Part shown: piece after piece, positions 16,873 through 25,878 of the stretch | Numbering within the stretch: position 1 is the stretch's first letter | Layout of the letters: each line of letters starts with the position of its first letter | From: Dyella_A ginsengisoli | Lineage (GTDB): Bacteria > Pseudomonadota > Gammaproteobacteria > Xanthomonadales > Rhodanobacteraceae | Direction: 5' to 3' | Length of the DNA stretch: 64,000 bases | NCBI RefSeq assembly: GCF_044904665.1 | Contig: NZ_JADIKM010000002.1 | Location: forward strand, 496,001 to 560,000 | Notes under the pieces: model-generated | What the model was told of the DNA's origin: nothing | Seen by the model: the letters and a program-made list of their open reading frames with translations, nothing else | The model's database searches: none | Program-made: the position numbers and the translations under genes

Positions 16873-17074
16873 CGCCTGCCCAGCGGTCGCTCTTGATAAA
16901 GATCCCGAATGATGGCCCGCGGCAAACGCAACGGGAAGGGGCGCGCCGTCGGCCCGCAAGTTTCAAACGCTTCGGGGTTCCGACAGGCGAGACTCAGCCC
17001 TTCGCTCCAGCTAAACTGGTGAGTGAAGTAAAAGCTGCCACCGAAGCAGGCAGCCCAAATCAAAGGACTCGTAG

Positions 17075-17821
17075 ATGAAGATTTTGGTCGGCTACAAGCG
17101 CGTCGTGGACTACAACGTGCGCATCCAGGTCAAGCCCGACGGCACCGGGGTGGTGACCGATGGCGTGAAGCTCTCCGCCAACCCGTTTGATGACATCGCG
17201 CTGGAGGAAGCGCTGCGCCTGCGCGAGAAGGGCATCGCCACCGAAGTGATCGTGGTGGGTATCGGTCCGGCCGACCTCACCGCGCACCTGCGCAACGGTC
17301 TGGCCATGGGCGCGAACCGCGCCATCCACGTGGTCACCAGCGAGGCCGTGCAGCCGCTCACCGCAGCGCGTGCTTTCCTCAAGCTGGTCGAGAAGGAGCA
17401 GCCGGGCCTGGTGCTGATGGGCAAGCAGGCGATCGACGACGACGCCAACCAGACCGGCCAGATGCTGGCCGCGCTGTGGGACCGTCCGCAGGCCACCTTC
17501 GCCAGCAAGCTGGAGATCGCCGACGGCAATGCCACCGTGACCCGTGAAGTGGATGCCGGCCTGGAAGTGATCGAGGCCGAGCTGCCGGCCGTGGTCACCA
17601 CTGACCTGCGCCTCAACGAACCGCGCTTCATCAAGTTGCCGGACATCATGAAGGCCAAGTCCAAGCCGATCGACACGATCGAGTTCGCCTCGCTGGGCGT
17701 GGAAGCGCACGACCACCTCACTACCACCCACTACGCCGCGCCGGCCAAGCGCAGCAAGGGCGTGATGGTCAAGGACGCCGCCGAACTGGTCGCCGCCCTC
17801 AAGCAGAAAGGCCTGCTGTAA
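17075..17821 (+). CDS. etfB: Electron transfer flavoprotein beta subunit
   Basis: Small subunit of the AMP/FAD-containing ETF heterodimer that collects electrons from acyl-CoA and other dehydrogenases. The protein has 248 residues with the family start MKILVGYKRVVDYNVRIQVK, the conserved segment NPFDDIALEEALRLREKG, and LMGKQAIDDDANQTGQMLA. AAGGA precedes the ATG. It is followed by etfA across a repeat-bearing spacer. Confidence 0.97.
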   Translation: MKILVGYKRVVDYNVRIQVKPDGTGVVTDGVKLSANPFDDIALEEALRLREKGIATEVIVVGIGPADLTAHLRNGLAMGANRAIHVVTSEAVQPLTAARAFLKLVEKEQPGLVLMGKQAIDDDANQTGQMLAALWDRPQATFASKLEIADGNATVTREVDAGLEVIEAELPAVVTTDLRLNEPRFIKLPDIMKAKSKPIDTIEFASLGVEAHDHLTTTHYAAPAKRSKGVMVKDAAELVAALKQKGLL

Positions 17822-17830
17822 ATCCTTTTC

Positions 17831-17913
17831 CTGTAGGAGCCCGCCAGCGGGCGATGCTTTAGTTTCGATGCTGATCCAGCGCGAAGGGCCTCGCCCACGC
17901 ACAGGCTCCTGCA
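17831..17913. repeat. Inverted repeat (REP-like) between etfB and etfA
   Basis: CTGTAGGAGCCCGCCAGCGG at 17831 onward pairs imperfectly with ACAGGCTCCTGCA at 17901-17913, forming a long hairpin in the etfB-etfA transcript. It belongs to a different REP-like type from the GGGGCTTCAGCCCC elements. GGAG at 17923-17926 serves etfA. Confidence 0.65.
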
Positions 17914-17932
17914 AACAAATCCGGAGACACCC

Positions 17933-18880
17933 ATGAGCAAGATCCTCGTTATCGCCGAGCACCTGCACGGCAAGCTCAACCCGGCCACCGCGCGCGCTGT
18001 TAGCGCCGCCGCCGCCGTGAAGCCCGACTCCATCGACGTGCTGGTGCTGGCCGACAGCGTCGACGCCATCGCCGCCGAGGCCGCCGCCATCGAGGGCATC
18101 AGCCGCGTGCTCACCGTCGCCCACGCGGAGAACGCGCATGCGCTGGCCGCCGTGCTGGCGCCGCAGGTGGCCAAGGCCGCCGCCGGCTACAGCCACGTGT
18201 TCGCGCCTTCCACCACCTTCGGCAAGGATCTCGCTCCACGCGTGGCCGCCCTGCTCGGCGTGGCCCAGGTCAGCGACGTGATGAGCGTGGAAGGCACGCA
18301 TACCTTCAAGCGCCCGATCTACGCCGGCAACGCCATCGTCACCGTCGAGGCCAACCCGGCGCACGCCGTGGTCGCCACCATCCGCACCGCGTCCTGGCCG
18401 GCCGCCGCCAGCGGCGCGAACAAGGCACCGGTTGAAGCGCTGGTGCTGGATGTCGCCCTGCCCTCACACACCCGCTTCGTCGAACTGCAGCAGGGCTCGA
18501 GCGACCGTCCCGACCTGCAGAGCGCCAACAAGGTGGTGTCCGGCGGCCGCGGCGTCGGCTCGAAGGAAAACTTCGAGATCATCTACAAGCTCGCAGACAA
18601 GATCGGCGCCGCCGTGGGTGCCTCGCGCGCCGCGGTCGACGCCGGCTACGTGCCGAACGAGCTGCAGGTCGGCCAGACTGGCAAGATCATCGCCCCCGAA
18701 CTGTACATGGCGATCGGCATCTCCGGCGCCATCCAGCACCTCACCGGCATCAAGGACGCGGGTACCATCGTGGCGATCAACAAGGATGGCGAGGCGCCAA
18801 TCTTCGAGGTCGCCGACTTCGGTCTGGCCGGGGATCTGTTTAAGATCATTCCAGAGCTGGAACAAGCGCTCGCCGGATGA
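17933..18880 (+). CDS. etfA: Electron transfer flavoprotein alpha subunit
   Basis: FAD-binding large subunit of ETF, partner of EtfB and electron donor to the ETF-QO encoded at 13.3 kb. The 315-residue protein ends with the FAD-binding domain: VVSGGRGVGSKENFEI, YVPNELQVGQTGKIIAPELY, GISGAIQHLTGIKDAG and AINKDGEAPIFEVADFGL. This gene marks the left edge of the LPS island; etfA has the same flanking role in Xanthomonas. Confidence 0.97.
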   Translation: MSKILVIAEHLHGKLNPATARAVSAAAAVKPDSIDVLVLADSVDAIAAEAAAIEGISRVLTVAHAENAHALAAVLAPQVAKAAAGYSHVFAPSTTFGKDLAPRVAALLGVAQVSDVMSVEGTHTFKRPIYAGNAIVTVEANPAHAVVATIRTASWPAAASGANKAPVEALVLDVALPSHTRFVELQQGSSDRPDLQSANKVVSGGRGVGSKENFEIIYKLADKIGAAVGASRAAVDAGYVPNELQVGQTGKIIAPELYMAIGISGAIQHLTGIKDAGTIVAINKDGEAPIFEVADFGLAGDLFKIIPELEQALAG

Positions 18881-18906
18881 TTGCCGGGGATTACCGTTCG
18901 ACTATT

Positions 18907-18940
18907 TAAAAGGGGCGCCTCCATTGGATGAAGGCGCCCC
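18907..18940 (-). terminator. Rho-independent terminator of gmd / LPS operon
   Basis: A 9-bp stem (GGGGCGCCT at 18912-18920 with AGGCGCCCC at 18932-18940) and an 11-base loop, followed on the minus strand by TTTTAAATAG. It lies 40 bp past the gmd stop and also separates gmd from convergent etfA. Confidence 0.8.
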
Positions 18941-18980
18941 ATAGCCTCGGGAAAACCCAGGTGTCGCTGAATTAAATAGT

Positions 18981-20066
18981 TTACTCGTGGAAATCAAAAG
19001 CATGGTAACCATGCTTTTTCACCAGCTCGTCTCTTTCAGCTGACCTCAGATCCTCACGCATCATTTCGGCAACCAGCTCCTTGAAGCCGATCTTCGGTTG
19101 CCAACCAAGTTTTTCCTTTGCCTTGGAAGCATCGCCCAGCAACGTCTCCACCTCTGCTGGCCGGTAGTAAAGAGGGTCGACTGCGACGATACATTTGCCC
19201 GAGGAATCGTACCCCTTCTCAGCGGCACCCTCTCCTTCCCAGCGAACCGTGATTCCGATTTCCGCTGCAGCCGCGTTCACGAACTCACGAACGCTGTACT
19301 GAACGCCCGTCGCAATCACGAAGTCTTCAGCCTGCTCCTGCTGGAGCATCAACCACTGCATCTCGACATAGTCTTTCGCATGCCCCCAGTCGCGCAGAGC
19401 ATCGAGATTGCCTAGATACAGACACGTTTGTAAACCAAGCTTTATGCGCGCCAATGCGCGAGTAATCTTCCTGGTTACGAACGTCTCCCCTCGAACAGGC
19501 GATTCGTGATTGAAAAGTATGCCATTGCACGCATACATTCCATAAGCTTCTCGGTAGTTGACCGTAATCCAGTACGCATACATCTTCGCCACAGCATAGG
19601 GCGAGCGAGGATAGAATGGAGTCGTTTCCTTCTGGGGAATCTCCTGCACCAGGCCATAAAGTTCGGAAGTCGACGCCTGATAGAAGCGCGTTTTCTTTTC
19701 CAGTCCAAGAATTCGGATTGCCTCAAGCACACGCAAGGGACCCAGCGCGTCGGAGTTAGCGGTGTACTCCGGCTCCTGAAATGAAACAGCGACGTGACTT
19801 TGAGCCGCCAAATTGTAAATTTCGTCAGGTTGAGTATGCTGAATTATACGAATGAGCGCACTGGAGTCGGTCATGTCGCCATAGTGAAGAATGAACCGCC
19901 GATCCTGGTCGTGCGGATCCTGATACAGATGATCAATACGATTCGTATTGAACAGCGAGCTACGGCGCTTGATACCGTGCACGATGTAGCCTTTGTTCAG
20001 GAGAAATTCCGCGAGGTACGATCCATCCTGTCCAGTCACACCAGTGATTAAGGCGACTTTACTCAT
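18981..20066 (-). CDS. gmd: GDP-mannose 4,6-dehydratase
   Basis: Converts GDP-D-mannose (from XanA/XanB in this window) to GDP-4-keto-6-deoxy-mannose, the precursor of GDP-L-fucose, GDP-D-rhamnose and related sugars. The protein has 361 residues with the NADP motif ITGVTGQDGSYLAEFLLNKG, the family stretch HGIKRRSSLFNTNRIDHLY, and the catalytic YxxxK in YPRSPYAVAKMYAYW. AGGAAG precedes ATG 20066. It is the last gene of the island on the minus strand, 25 bp after the GT4 gene, and about 15 kb from the reductase-like gene that could use its product. Confidence 0.97.
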   Translation of the reverse strand: MSKVALITGVTGQDGSYLAEFLLNKGYIVHGIKRRSSLFNTNRIDHLYQDPHDQDRRFILHYGDMTDSSALIRIIQHTQPDEIYNLAAQSHVAVSFQEPEYTANSDALGPLRVLEAIRILGLEKKTRFYQASTSELYGLVQEIPQKETTPFYPRSPYAVAKMYAYWITVNYREAYGMYACNGILFNHESPVRGETFVTRKITRALARIKLGLQTCLYLGNLDALRDWGHAKDYVEMQWLMLQQEQAEDFVIATGVQYSVREFVNAAAAEIGITVRWEGEGAAEKGYDSSGKCIVAVDPLYYRPAEVETLLGDASKAKEKLGWQPKIGFKELVAEMMREDLRSAERDELVKKHGYHAFDFHE

Positions 20067-20091
20067 CTATCTATCTTCCTGCCGTTTTTTG

Positions 20092-21261
20092 TCAATTCTT
20101 ACGAGAATCTGCGTCGCGAGCCCCGCCGTACAACCTCGATATCTGGCCTGTCTTCGCCTCCCACACGTAGTTAGCGAGACAAACCTTCCGAGCCGCGAGA
20201 CCCATGTCCTTATTTTCCAGCGGGTACAATAGCAGCCTAATGCAATGTTTGGCGAAGGTTGCAGCATCCCCCGCCAGACAGATACTTAGGCCGTCACGGT
20301 AGGCGAGCCCCTTGGCCGCAAGCGTCGCCGCAACACATGGTATTCCGGCGACCGCATATTGGTTGATCTTTCCCCGCAGCCCCGCGCCAGACAAAGCGGG
20401 GGCAATCCCGACCCAGGCCCCACTGAGGCAGGGCTCGATACGCTCGACCTCCCCGATCAAATCAACCGACTCCGCCTGCACTTCTTCAGCCGACAGGCCT
20501 CTGCCGACAACCTGAAAGCGGTAACCCGGAACGGACTTCAGAACGAGCGGATGGACTTCGCGCAAGTACCAATTCAGGGCATCCCTATTGGTCGCCGACC
20601 CGAAAAAGGCGATAAAAACGATGCGCCGAACCTCGTCGAGGTCTCGCCGATGCGACGCTTCTTTCAGACTCTCCCGAAATTCGAACGGAGAAACACCAGT
20701 CTCTATCTCAGACACGCCTCCCCACCAGCGAAACCAGCGCAGCACTTTTGCATCTCCTTTGGAGACACATAGCACAGCGTCGGCAGAAAATAGATAGCGG
20801 AGCTCCTTCGCAGCGAAGGTGATATTCAGCCACGCCTGCCCAATCTGGGCACGCCTGAGGGCGAAACCCCTAAAGATTGTGCCTAGTGCCCGAACCATAG
20901 ACTCCATCGGCGAAAAGATGATCTTTTTCGCGCCTGCCTGCCGAAACGCACGAATGAATTTACCGGACTGCAGGTACTGAAGATCAACAACATCGTAATC
21001 AATCGATAGAATTCCAACTGACGCAAAGCCTTCAACAGAAAAATCGGAAGGATCCAGAAGTCGAATTTGATCGAACAGCGCAAGAACTTCCGCTTCAGGC
21101 GCGTCATCCGGAGCGGACTTTGCGGCAACAAGATCGAGACGGGCGCCTGGAAAGGACTTTCTGATGATCGAATAAAGATCCAGCAGCCGTAGACCGCCTC
21201 CATGCCCCCGACAAGGCATGTAGTAGCTTACCAACAGAAACTTTCTTAAACGTACATCCAT
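20092..21261 (-). CDS. GT4-like glycosyltransferase
   Basis: A 389-residue protein with a two-Rossmann GT-B layout. The N-terminal half starts KFLLVSYYMPCRGHGGGLRL, and the C-terminal half has AFFGSATNRDALNWYL, FQVVGRGLSAEEV and IAPALSGAGLRGKINQYAVA followed by GIPCVAA, the usual nucleotide-sugar site of GT4 enzymes. The donor sugar and linkage are not readable. Gene composition is more AT-rich than the flanking genome. It precedes gmd by 25 bp. Confidence 0.82.
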   Translation of the reverse strand: MDVRLRKFLLVSYYMPCRGHGGGLRLLDLYSIIRKSFPGARLDLVAAKSAPDDAPEAEVLALFDQIRLLDPSDFSVEGFASVGILSIDYDVVDLQYLQSGKFIRAFRQAGAKKIIFSPMESMVRALGTIFRGFALRRAQIGQAWLNITFAAKELRYLFSADAVLCVSKGDAKVLRWFRWWGGVSEIETGVSPFEFRESLKEASHRRDLDEVRRIVFIAFFGSATNRDALNWYLREVHPLVLKSVPGYRFQVVGRGLSAEEVQAESVDLIGEVERIEPCLSGAWVGIAPALSGAGLRGKINQYAVAGIPCVAATLAAKGLAYRDGLSICLAGDAATFAKHCIRLLLYPLENKDMGLAARKVCLANYVWEAKTGQISRLYGGARDADSRKN

Positions 21262-21740
21262 ACTGCGCAGGCCAATGTTGCGAGGAGGAGTAACGACCCC
21301 TTCTGAAAAGATCGCTCTACTTTAGAAGTTAACTTTAGCAAGTTCTGACGGTGAAGGTTTCCAGACTTTCAAAATTGGCAATCGAAATGGCAGTTGCTTG
21401 CGAGCTCTATCGCCCTTCGCTTTTTGAGTCGGCACTGACATTAATAACACCTCGAAAAACAACTTACAACGCGCGAGCACACTTCTGATCAAGGCGCAGA
21501 TTACTGTGCGCGCCTTATCTAGAATGAGAAAAGAAGACAAGCGCATCAAAACACCAAATTAGTTCCGCATCCTTACATAGTTAAGACTGATTACCAAACC
21601 ACCTCGAAAGCCTAGGCCCGAGGCGAGCAAACGCAACATTTAGCAACACCTGTATTCGCACTATCCAAACACTTAAATTGAGAAATAACGGTCAATGTGA
21701 ATGGTATCTCACACGACATTACGGATCGGGGCCAGCCACC
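21262..21740. other. AT-rich gap within the LPS island
   Basis: About 480 bp without a convincing gene. A 74-codon minus-strand frame (21322-21546, ATG 21546) with a hydrophobic N-terminus and basic C-terminus is possible but has no recognisable homology. The gap may hold a promoter for the downstream GT4-gmd pair, or it may be debris from gene replacement. Confidence 0.4.
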
Positions 21741-24227
21741 CTAGGAAGCCGGCGGCAACCGCATGCTACATGCATTGTTCACTGAGTTTACTCCGAACCA
21801 TGCGTTTCCCTCTTGAAGTAGCTCAAAAACCACCCGGTAGTCTCTACCAATATATTGCTGGAAATCGGAGCTGGGTATCTTTAAAACGACGCGCTGAGAC
21901 TTGCCGGGAGAGAGAAGTAACCCGGACTTGATTCGAAACCCGTTATCCCAGCTCACCACTGCGCCTTCAGAGTCAACGACGTGATAGCCAAGCGTAATCG
22001 GATGCGAACCTGCGCCCAGCCTCCAGGCGAAAGTCGAGTTATTTGTCAGTTGCAGAGGAATGTTGGTATAAGGCCCACTAAAATCGCTGACCTTTTGCGA
22101 AACACAATCAACATCACCCAGAAGCTTCTTTTGATCAACGTTCTCGACGAAGCCACGAACGATCGTCGAATAAAGCGGAACATCGAGAAGCCCGGGATAT
22201 TTAGAAAACTCCAACTGCTTTGGCAGCCCACCCTTATAGGATTGCAATATCTCTTTCAAAAGATCGCCATCCACATAGGGAGGAAGCCTTGCATAATCTA
22301 GAGGTACGTCTTCGTGCAGAACGAGTCGGTACGGAACCTGAAAATCCTTGTCCATCTGCAAATGAAATCCGTAATCGGGCAGTTTGAAGAACGCCATCCT
22401 TGCAGTAGAGTTCTCCGCGGTCTCCCTACCACCGATTGACTTAATCGCATCTCCCACCGCCGCAAACTCGTGATCATTGACGACCCACCGATCAATGAGA
22501 ACGCCCCGAAATCCATAATCCACCAATTCGTCCATAAGATCCACAGGACCAAGCTTGGCAAGATCGCGATGCCATAAATCAACTGCACTATTCTTAGAGG
22601 CGCCATTACTCCATCGAAGAGTATGGGAATGAAGGTAAGATCTCGTTTGTGCCTGTGAACCCATACCATAATACGGACTCGGCGCCATGTATTGCGCATA
22701 TGGGTATTGGTAGACCATTGCACCTGGCTTCAGCTGACTTTCAACCTCATGTACCAATGTCCTTTCGGCCAGAAAACGCTGTGCGTCGGGCGATGACATG
22801 GATCGTGCCAGATTTACGGGAATCTGATCCAGAAGTGCGATCATTGTCACGATGCCCACCAGCAACAACGTCACGGGACTATTTTTCACACGCCTTGAAA
22901 GTAAGTTCGTAAGAAATAATGCGGCAGCCAAAAGCGCAACAAATATCAGAAATATAGAGAGTCTCTCATACGCCCTGATAAATGGATAGACAAGGGCTAT
23001 AAGCGAGCCAACGCCCCCCATAGTCTCAGTCACAAAAATGAATGCGGCAATAAGACCCAGAATATAGATAATCTGTCCCGGATCACCGCTTTCGGGAACT
23101 TCAGCGAGATTATTTACAAATCTATTCTCCAAAATCCATCTAGGAAAGCAGAAGACGCTCATTAGGAGCAAGAAACAAATACTTGCAAGACTGGCGAGCT
23201 GCCCACTCACCCCATAGCCATACTTTCTAGCAGGCGCGCCAGATTGCCGCATCTTTTCAGCCAGACGAGCGATCCAATGCACGCGGTGATTTAGGTTAGG
23301 TGTCAACATTACTTTGAGGGTGCTGGCGTAAACCTCGGCCTCAAATGGATGAATCGTAAGCGCCGGATCTTGCACGCCGCCGGGAAAGAACTCTTCGGGG
23401 TGTGCATTCCTATACTGCGTTAACGGAATCATCATTATAAGCGTTATGCTTATAATCAAACCTGCAAAGAACAACGGCACAAGACCATTCAAAAATGGCC
23501 GATGTCTTTTCTGAAAAACAACAACCAAGCTGGCAAAACCGAGCAGGAGAGCAGTGAAAAAGGCATAATAACCATCTGAAATCGCCATCAAGAAGACGAT
23601 TAAAACGGAAAGCCAGAACATTCCCGACGCTTTCAGCTCAAGAACCACCTCCTTAAACGATTTGGCTTCGCCTTTCAGGTATGCACCCTTTGCGCACCAG
23701 ATAACGACCAAAATGGCCAAGGGCACCATAAAATAGTTACTGATGAACGCGAAATATGGAAAGTTGAGCCGATAGAGGCTCAAGGAAAAGAGAATTCCTA
23801 CCGACACCGCAAATAGTCGAGACACGCGGAGCATCCGACAGGAAATGTAAGAGGTGAAGGAGATAAGCGGAAAATTGAGAAAGTAGTAGTAATATTGCAC
23901 CCTCACTGAATCTGAAACAAAAATTCCGATTACCTTCATGATAACGGAGTGAATGGAGCTCGTCTGCGCGGCCGAATTAAAGTAGCCGTTTGCTATTCCA
24001 GGGGCGCCAAGATATGGGTTATTCAGAAACCATCCGTTATCAAGCAGTGACTTAGTCAAAATCAGCTGCCAGATGTCGTCATATTTCCCATAAACCATCG
24101 GAACACTGAAATCCCAGCCAGCCCCTCCGAACGCGACGAAAGCAATAGCGAAAGGCGCGACTAATACGAGCAGCCAAGTCAATAAATCAACCGCCTTCAA
24201 ATGCTTCGTGTTAAAGATCGTCGGCAT
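21741..24227 (-). CDS. Large GT-C-like membrane protein with C-terminal Ig-like domain
   Basis: An 828-residue integral membrane protein. After a first helix (about 12-34) comes an extracytoplasmic loop with YGKYDDIWQLILTKSLLDNG, an acidic-pair loop as in GT-C glycosyltransferases. About ten more helices follow up to residue 475. A long periplasmic part comes next, ending with a beta-sandwich-like domain (about 690-828). There LTNNSTFAWRLGAGSHPITL, GYHVVDSEGAVVSWDNG and FELLQEGNAWFGV match an Ig-like module often found next to polysaccharide enzymes. A likely role is transfer of a sugar from a polyprenyl-phosphate donor in the periplasm. AAGGGGG precedes ATG 24227. It could instead be a YfhO-like transporter; no characterised homologue is recognised. 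Confidence 0.65.
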   Translation of the reverse strand: MPTIFNTKHLKAVDLLTWLLVLVAPFAIAFVAFGGAGWDFSVPMVYGKYDDIWQLILTKSLLDNGWFLNNPYLGAPGIANGYFNSAAQTSSIHSVIMKVIGIFVSDSVRVQYYYYFLNFPLISFTSYISCRMLRVSRLFAVSVGILFSLSLYRLNFPYFAFISNYFMVPLAILVVIWCAKGAYLKGEAKSFKEVVLELKASGMFWLSVLIVFLMAISDGYYAFFTALLLGFASLVVVFQKRHRPFLNGLVPLFFAGLIISITLIMMIPLTQYRNAHPEEFFPGGVQDPALTIHPFEAEVYASTLKVMLTPNLNHRVHWIARLAEKMRQSGAPARKYGYGVSGQLASLASICFLLLMSVFCFPRWILENRFVNNLAEVPESGDPGQIIYILGLIAAFIFVTETMGGVGSLIALVYPFIRAYERLSIFLIFVALLAAALFLTNLLSRRVKNSPVTLLLVGIVTMIALLDQIPVNLARSMSSPDAQRFLAERTLVHEVESQLKPGAMVYQYPYAQYMAPSPYYGMGSQAQTRSYLHSHTLRWSNGASKNSAVDLWHRDLAKLGPVDLMDELVDYGFRGVLIDRWVVNDHEFAAVGDAIKSIGGRETAENSTARMAFFKLPDYGFHLQMDKDFQVPYRLVLHEDVPLDYARLPPYVDGDLLKEILQSYKGGLPKQLEFSKYPGLLDVPLYSTIVRGFVENVDQKKLLGDVDCVSQKVSDFSGPYTNIPLQLTNNSTFAWRLGAGSHPITLGYHVVDSEGAVVSWDNGFRIKSGLLLSPGKSQRVVLKIPSSDFQQYIGRDYRVVFELLQEGNAWFGVNSVNNACSMRLPPAS

Positions 24228-24287
24228 CAGTCCCCCTTCTTGTCTTCAAATGAAGACCGTAAACGTACCATTATGAGCCGTCGTCAA

Positions 24288-25058
24288 TTACGAATACGTT
24301 GCATTTTTCGGGAGAAAGAAAACGTTTAGGCTAGGCGTTGTCTCGTTGAATGCGACAAACTTATCACTCGAAACATCGTATGATTTTGCGGTATATTCCA
24401 ACTCGGTCATAATAGTCTTTGCCGTCGAAAAACTGCGCTGATTGTATTCGATCATCAGCAGAGGCTGCGCCCTTATGATGGTATCCCTCAGACCAGAAAT
24501 AACCATATCCTCAAAGCCTTCCACATCTATTTTTATGATAGCCGGTTCAAAATTGAGTTCGTCCAGCCTCTTGATAGGGATTCTATTTTCAGAAAACTTC
24601 GAATTCTTTCCGATGTTTCTGATGTTCATATGTCTCTCAAGATTCTTCCGTGCAGACTCGGGGTCAAGCGAAGCGTAGTTGGTGAGTGCGAATCCCTTGT
24701 AAATAGGAGTATGAAGAACTAACTCTCCGTTCGCCTCCCCAGCACCAATTAGCATGAAGGAAAAATCTTCAATCGACTTTTCTACTCTTAACAACGAAGC
24801 CTCGTGATGTGGATTCGGCTCAATACTCACAATGGGCCGATTTGGTACTAATTTACGATACGACCGAGCCGAAATCCCATCATTGGCGCCCACGTCAAGA
24901 AATATCCCTCGCCCCCCACCTAACTTCTTGAAAGCATAGAATGAGGAATCATGGGGCAGCAAAAATCCAAATCGCCCCACATTACTTCTTACGAATGCGT
25001 AGAGCCTGATATTTGACACTGCCACACGTTGCAGGACCGTCTTTAAATTGCTGTACAT
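24288..25058 (-). CDS. FkbM-family methyltransferase
   Basis: SAM-dependent O-methyltransferase, 256 residues, likely modifying a sugar hydroxyl. The SAM site is GGGRGIFLDVGANDGISARS followed by IVSIEPNPHHEASL. The FkbM-specific block is IPIKRLDELNFEPAIIKIDV with EGFEDMVISGL next to it. Coding DNA is strongly AT-rich here. GGAG lies upstream of ATG 25058. It sits between the GT-C gene and the DprE2-like gene. Confidence 0.88.
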   Translation of the reverse strand: MYSNLKTVLQRVAVSNIRLYAFVRSNVGRFGFLLPHDSSFYAFKKLGGGRGIFLDVGANDGISARSYRKLVPNRPIVSIEPNPHHEASLLRVEKSIEDFSFMLIGAGEANGELVLHTPIYKGFALTNYASLDPESARKNLERHMNIRNIGKNSKFSENRIPIKRLDELNFEPAIIKIDVEGFEDMVISGLRDTIIRAQPLLMIEYNQRSFSTAKTIMTELEYTAKSYDVSSDKFVAFNETTPSLNVFFLPKNATYS

Positions 25059-25134
25059 TTTTACTCCGATGGAGGCTATCGACCGATTCTAATCGACTCT
25101 AAACTTTTTGCCCGAACCGTCAGTTAGAAATTCC

Positions 25135-25878
25135 TTACAATTTAAGGCGGCGGAAAATTCCCTCAGGGATATGAACAATAACGAGCATGATATAGCGCCA
25201 GAACCACGGTAAATACACATTTCCTGACTCGCCATCTAACTTAGCCACAATCCTTCGGCCAATGTAGTAGGGCGACGCTCGCAAGAAAGCCCCCCCCATA
25301 CCAGCGATCATTCTGGTATCTACGAAGCCGAGCTTTATCGTAAGAACTCTCACCCCGCTGTCAGACAAGCGGTTACGCAAACCGCTAAGGTAAGCCGTCA
25401 TACCACTTTTCGCAGAACCATAGATATAGTTGCTTTGTCGTCCCCGATCTCCTGCAACCGAAGACAATACCGCAATAATTCCGCTACGTTGGCTTTCCAT
25501 TATGTTAGCGACTGACGAAAGCAGCGTGGCGATCCCCACAAAGTTGGAGTTTAGAATTTCTCTGATGGCGGGTATCGAACTACGCGCAGCGATCTGATCA
25601 CCAAGCACACCTGTGCCCACCAGAATAATGTCTAGCGCACCCAAGGTTTGGTGAATCTCTTCTATAAACCGCTGATGGTCACCGAAATCATTAGTGTCAA
25701 ATAGCCGGGTAATAACTAGCTCTGGTTTTCTTCGTATCTGCAGATCGGAAGCAATACGCGACAATTCAGACGCGTTGCGCGCCGCCAAGCACACGCGATC
25801 GCCAGGCCTGACCATTTCCAGCGTCGCCTGCCTACAGATCATTGAGCTGGCCCCTAGGACAACAATGCATCTCGACAT
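25135..25878 (-). CDS. DprE2-like short-chain reductase
   Basis: A 247-residue SDR. In mycobacteria DprE2 reduces the 2-keto intermediate made by DprE1, completing C2 epimerisation of a decaprenyl-phosphate pentose. Here the coenzyme motif is VVLGASSMICRQ, the catalytic pair YxxxK is in YIYGSAKSGMTAYLSGL, and VGTGVLGDQ and VRVLTIKLGFVDTRM fit the family. The C-terminus WFWRYIMLVIVHIPEGIFRR closely resembles that of mycobacterial DprE2, as recalled, and would be membrane-peripheral. The ATG shares its A with the TAA stop of the DprE1-like gene (TAATG), so the two subunits are tightly coupled. Confidence 0.87.
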   Translation of the reverse strand: MSRCIVVLGASSMICRQATLEMVRPGDRVCLAARNASELSRIASDLQIRRKPELVITRLFDTNDFGDHQRFIEEIHQTLGALDIILVGTGVLGDQIAARSSIPAIREILNSNFVGIATLLSSVANIMESQRSGIIAVLSSVAGDRGRQSNYIYGSAKSGMTAYLSGLRNRLSDSGVRVLTIKLGFVDTRMIAGMGGAFLRASPYYIGRRIVAKLDGESGNVYLPWFWRYIMLVIVHIPEGIFRRLKL

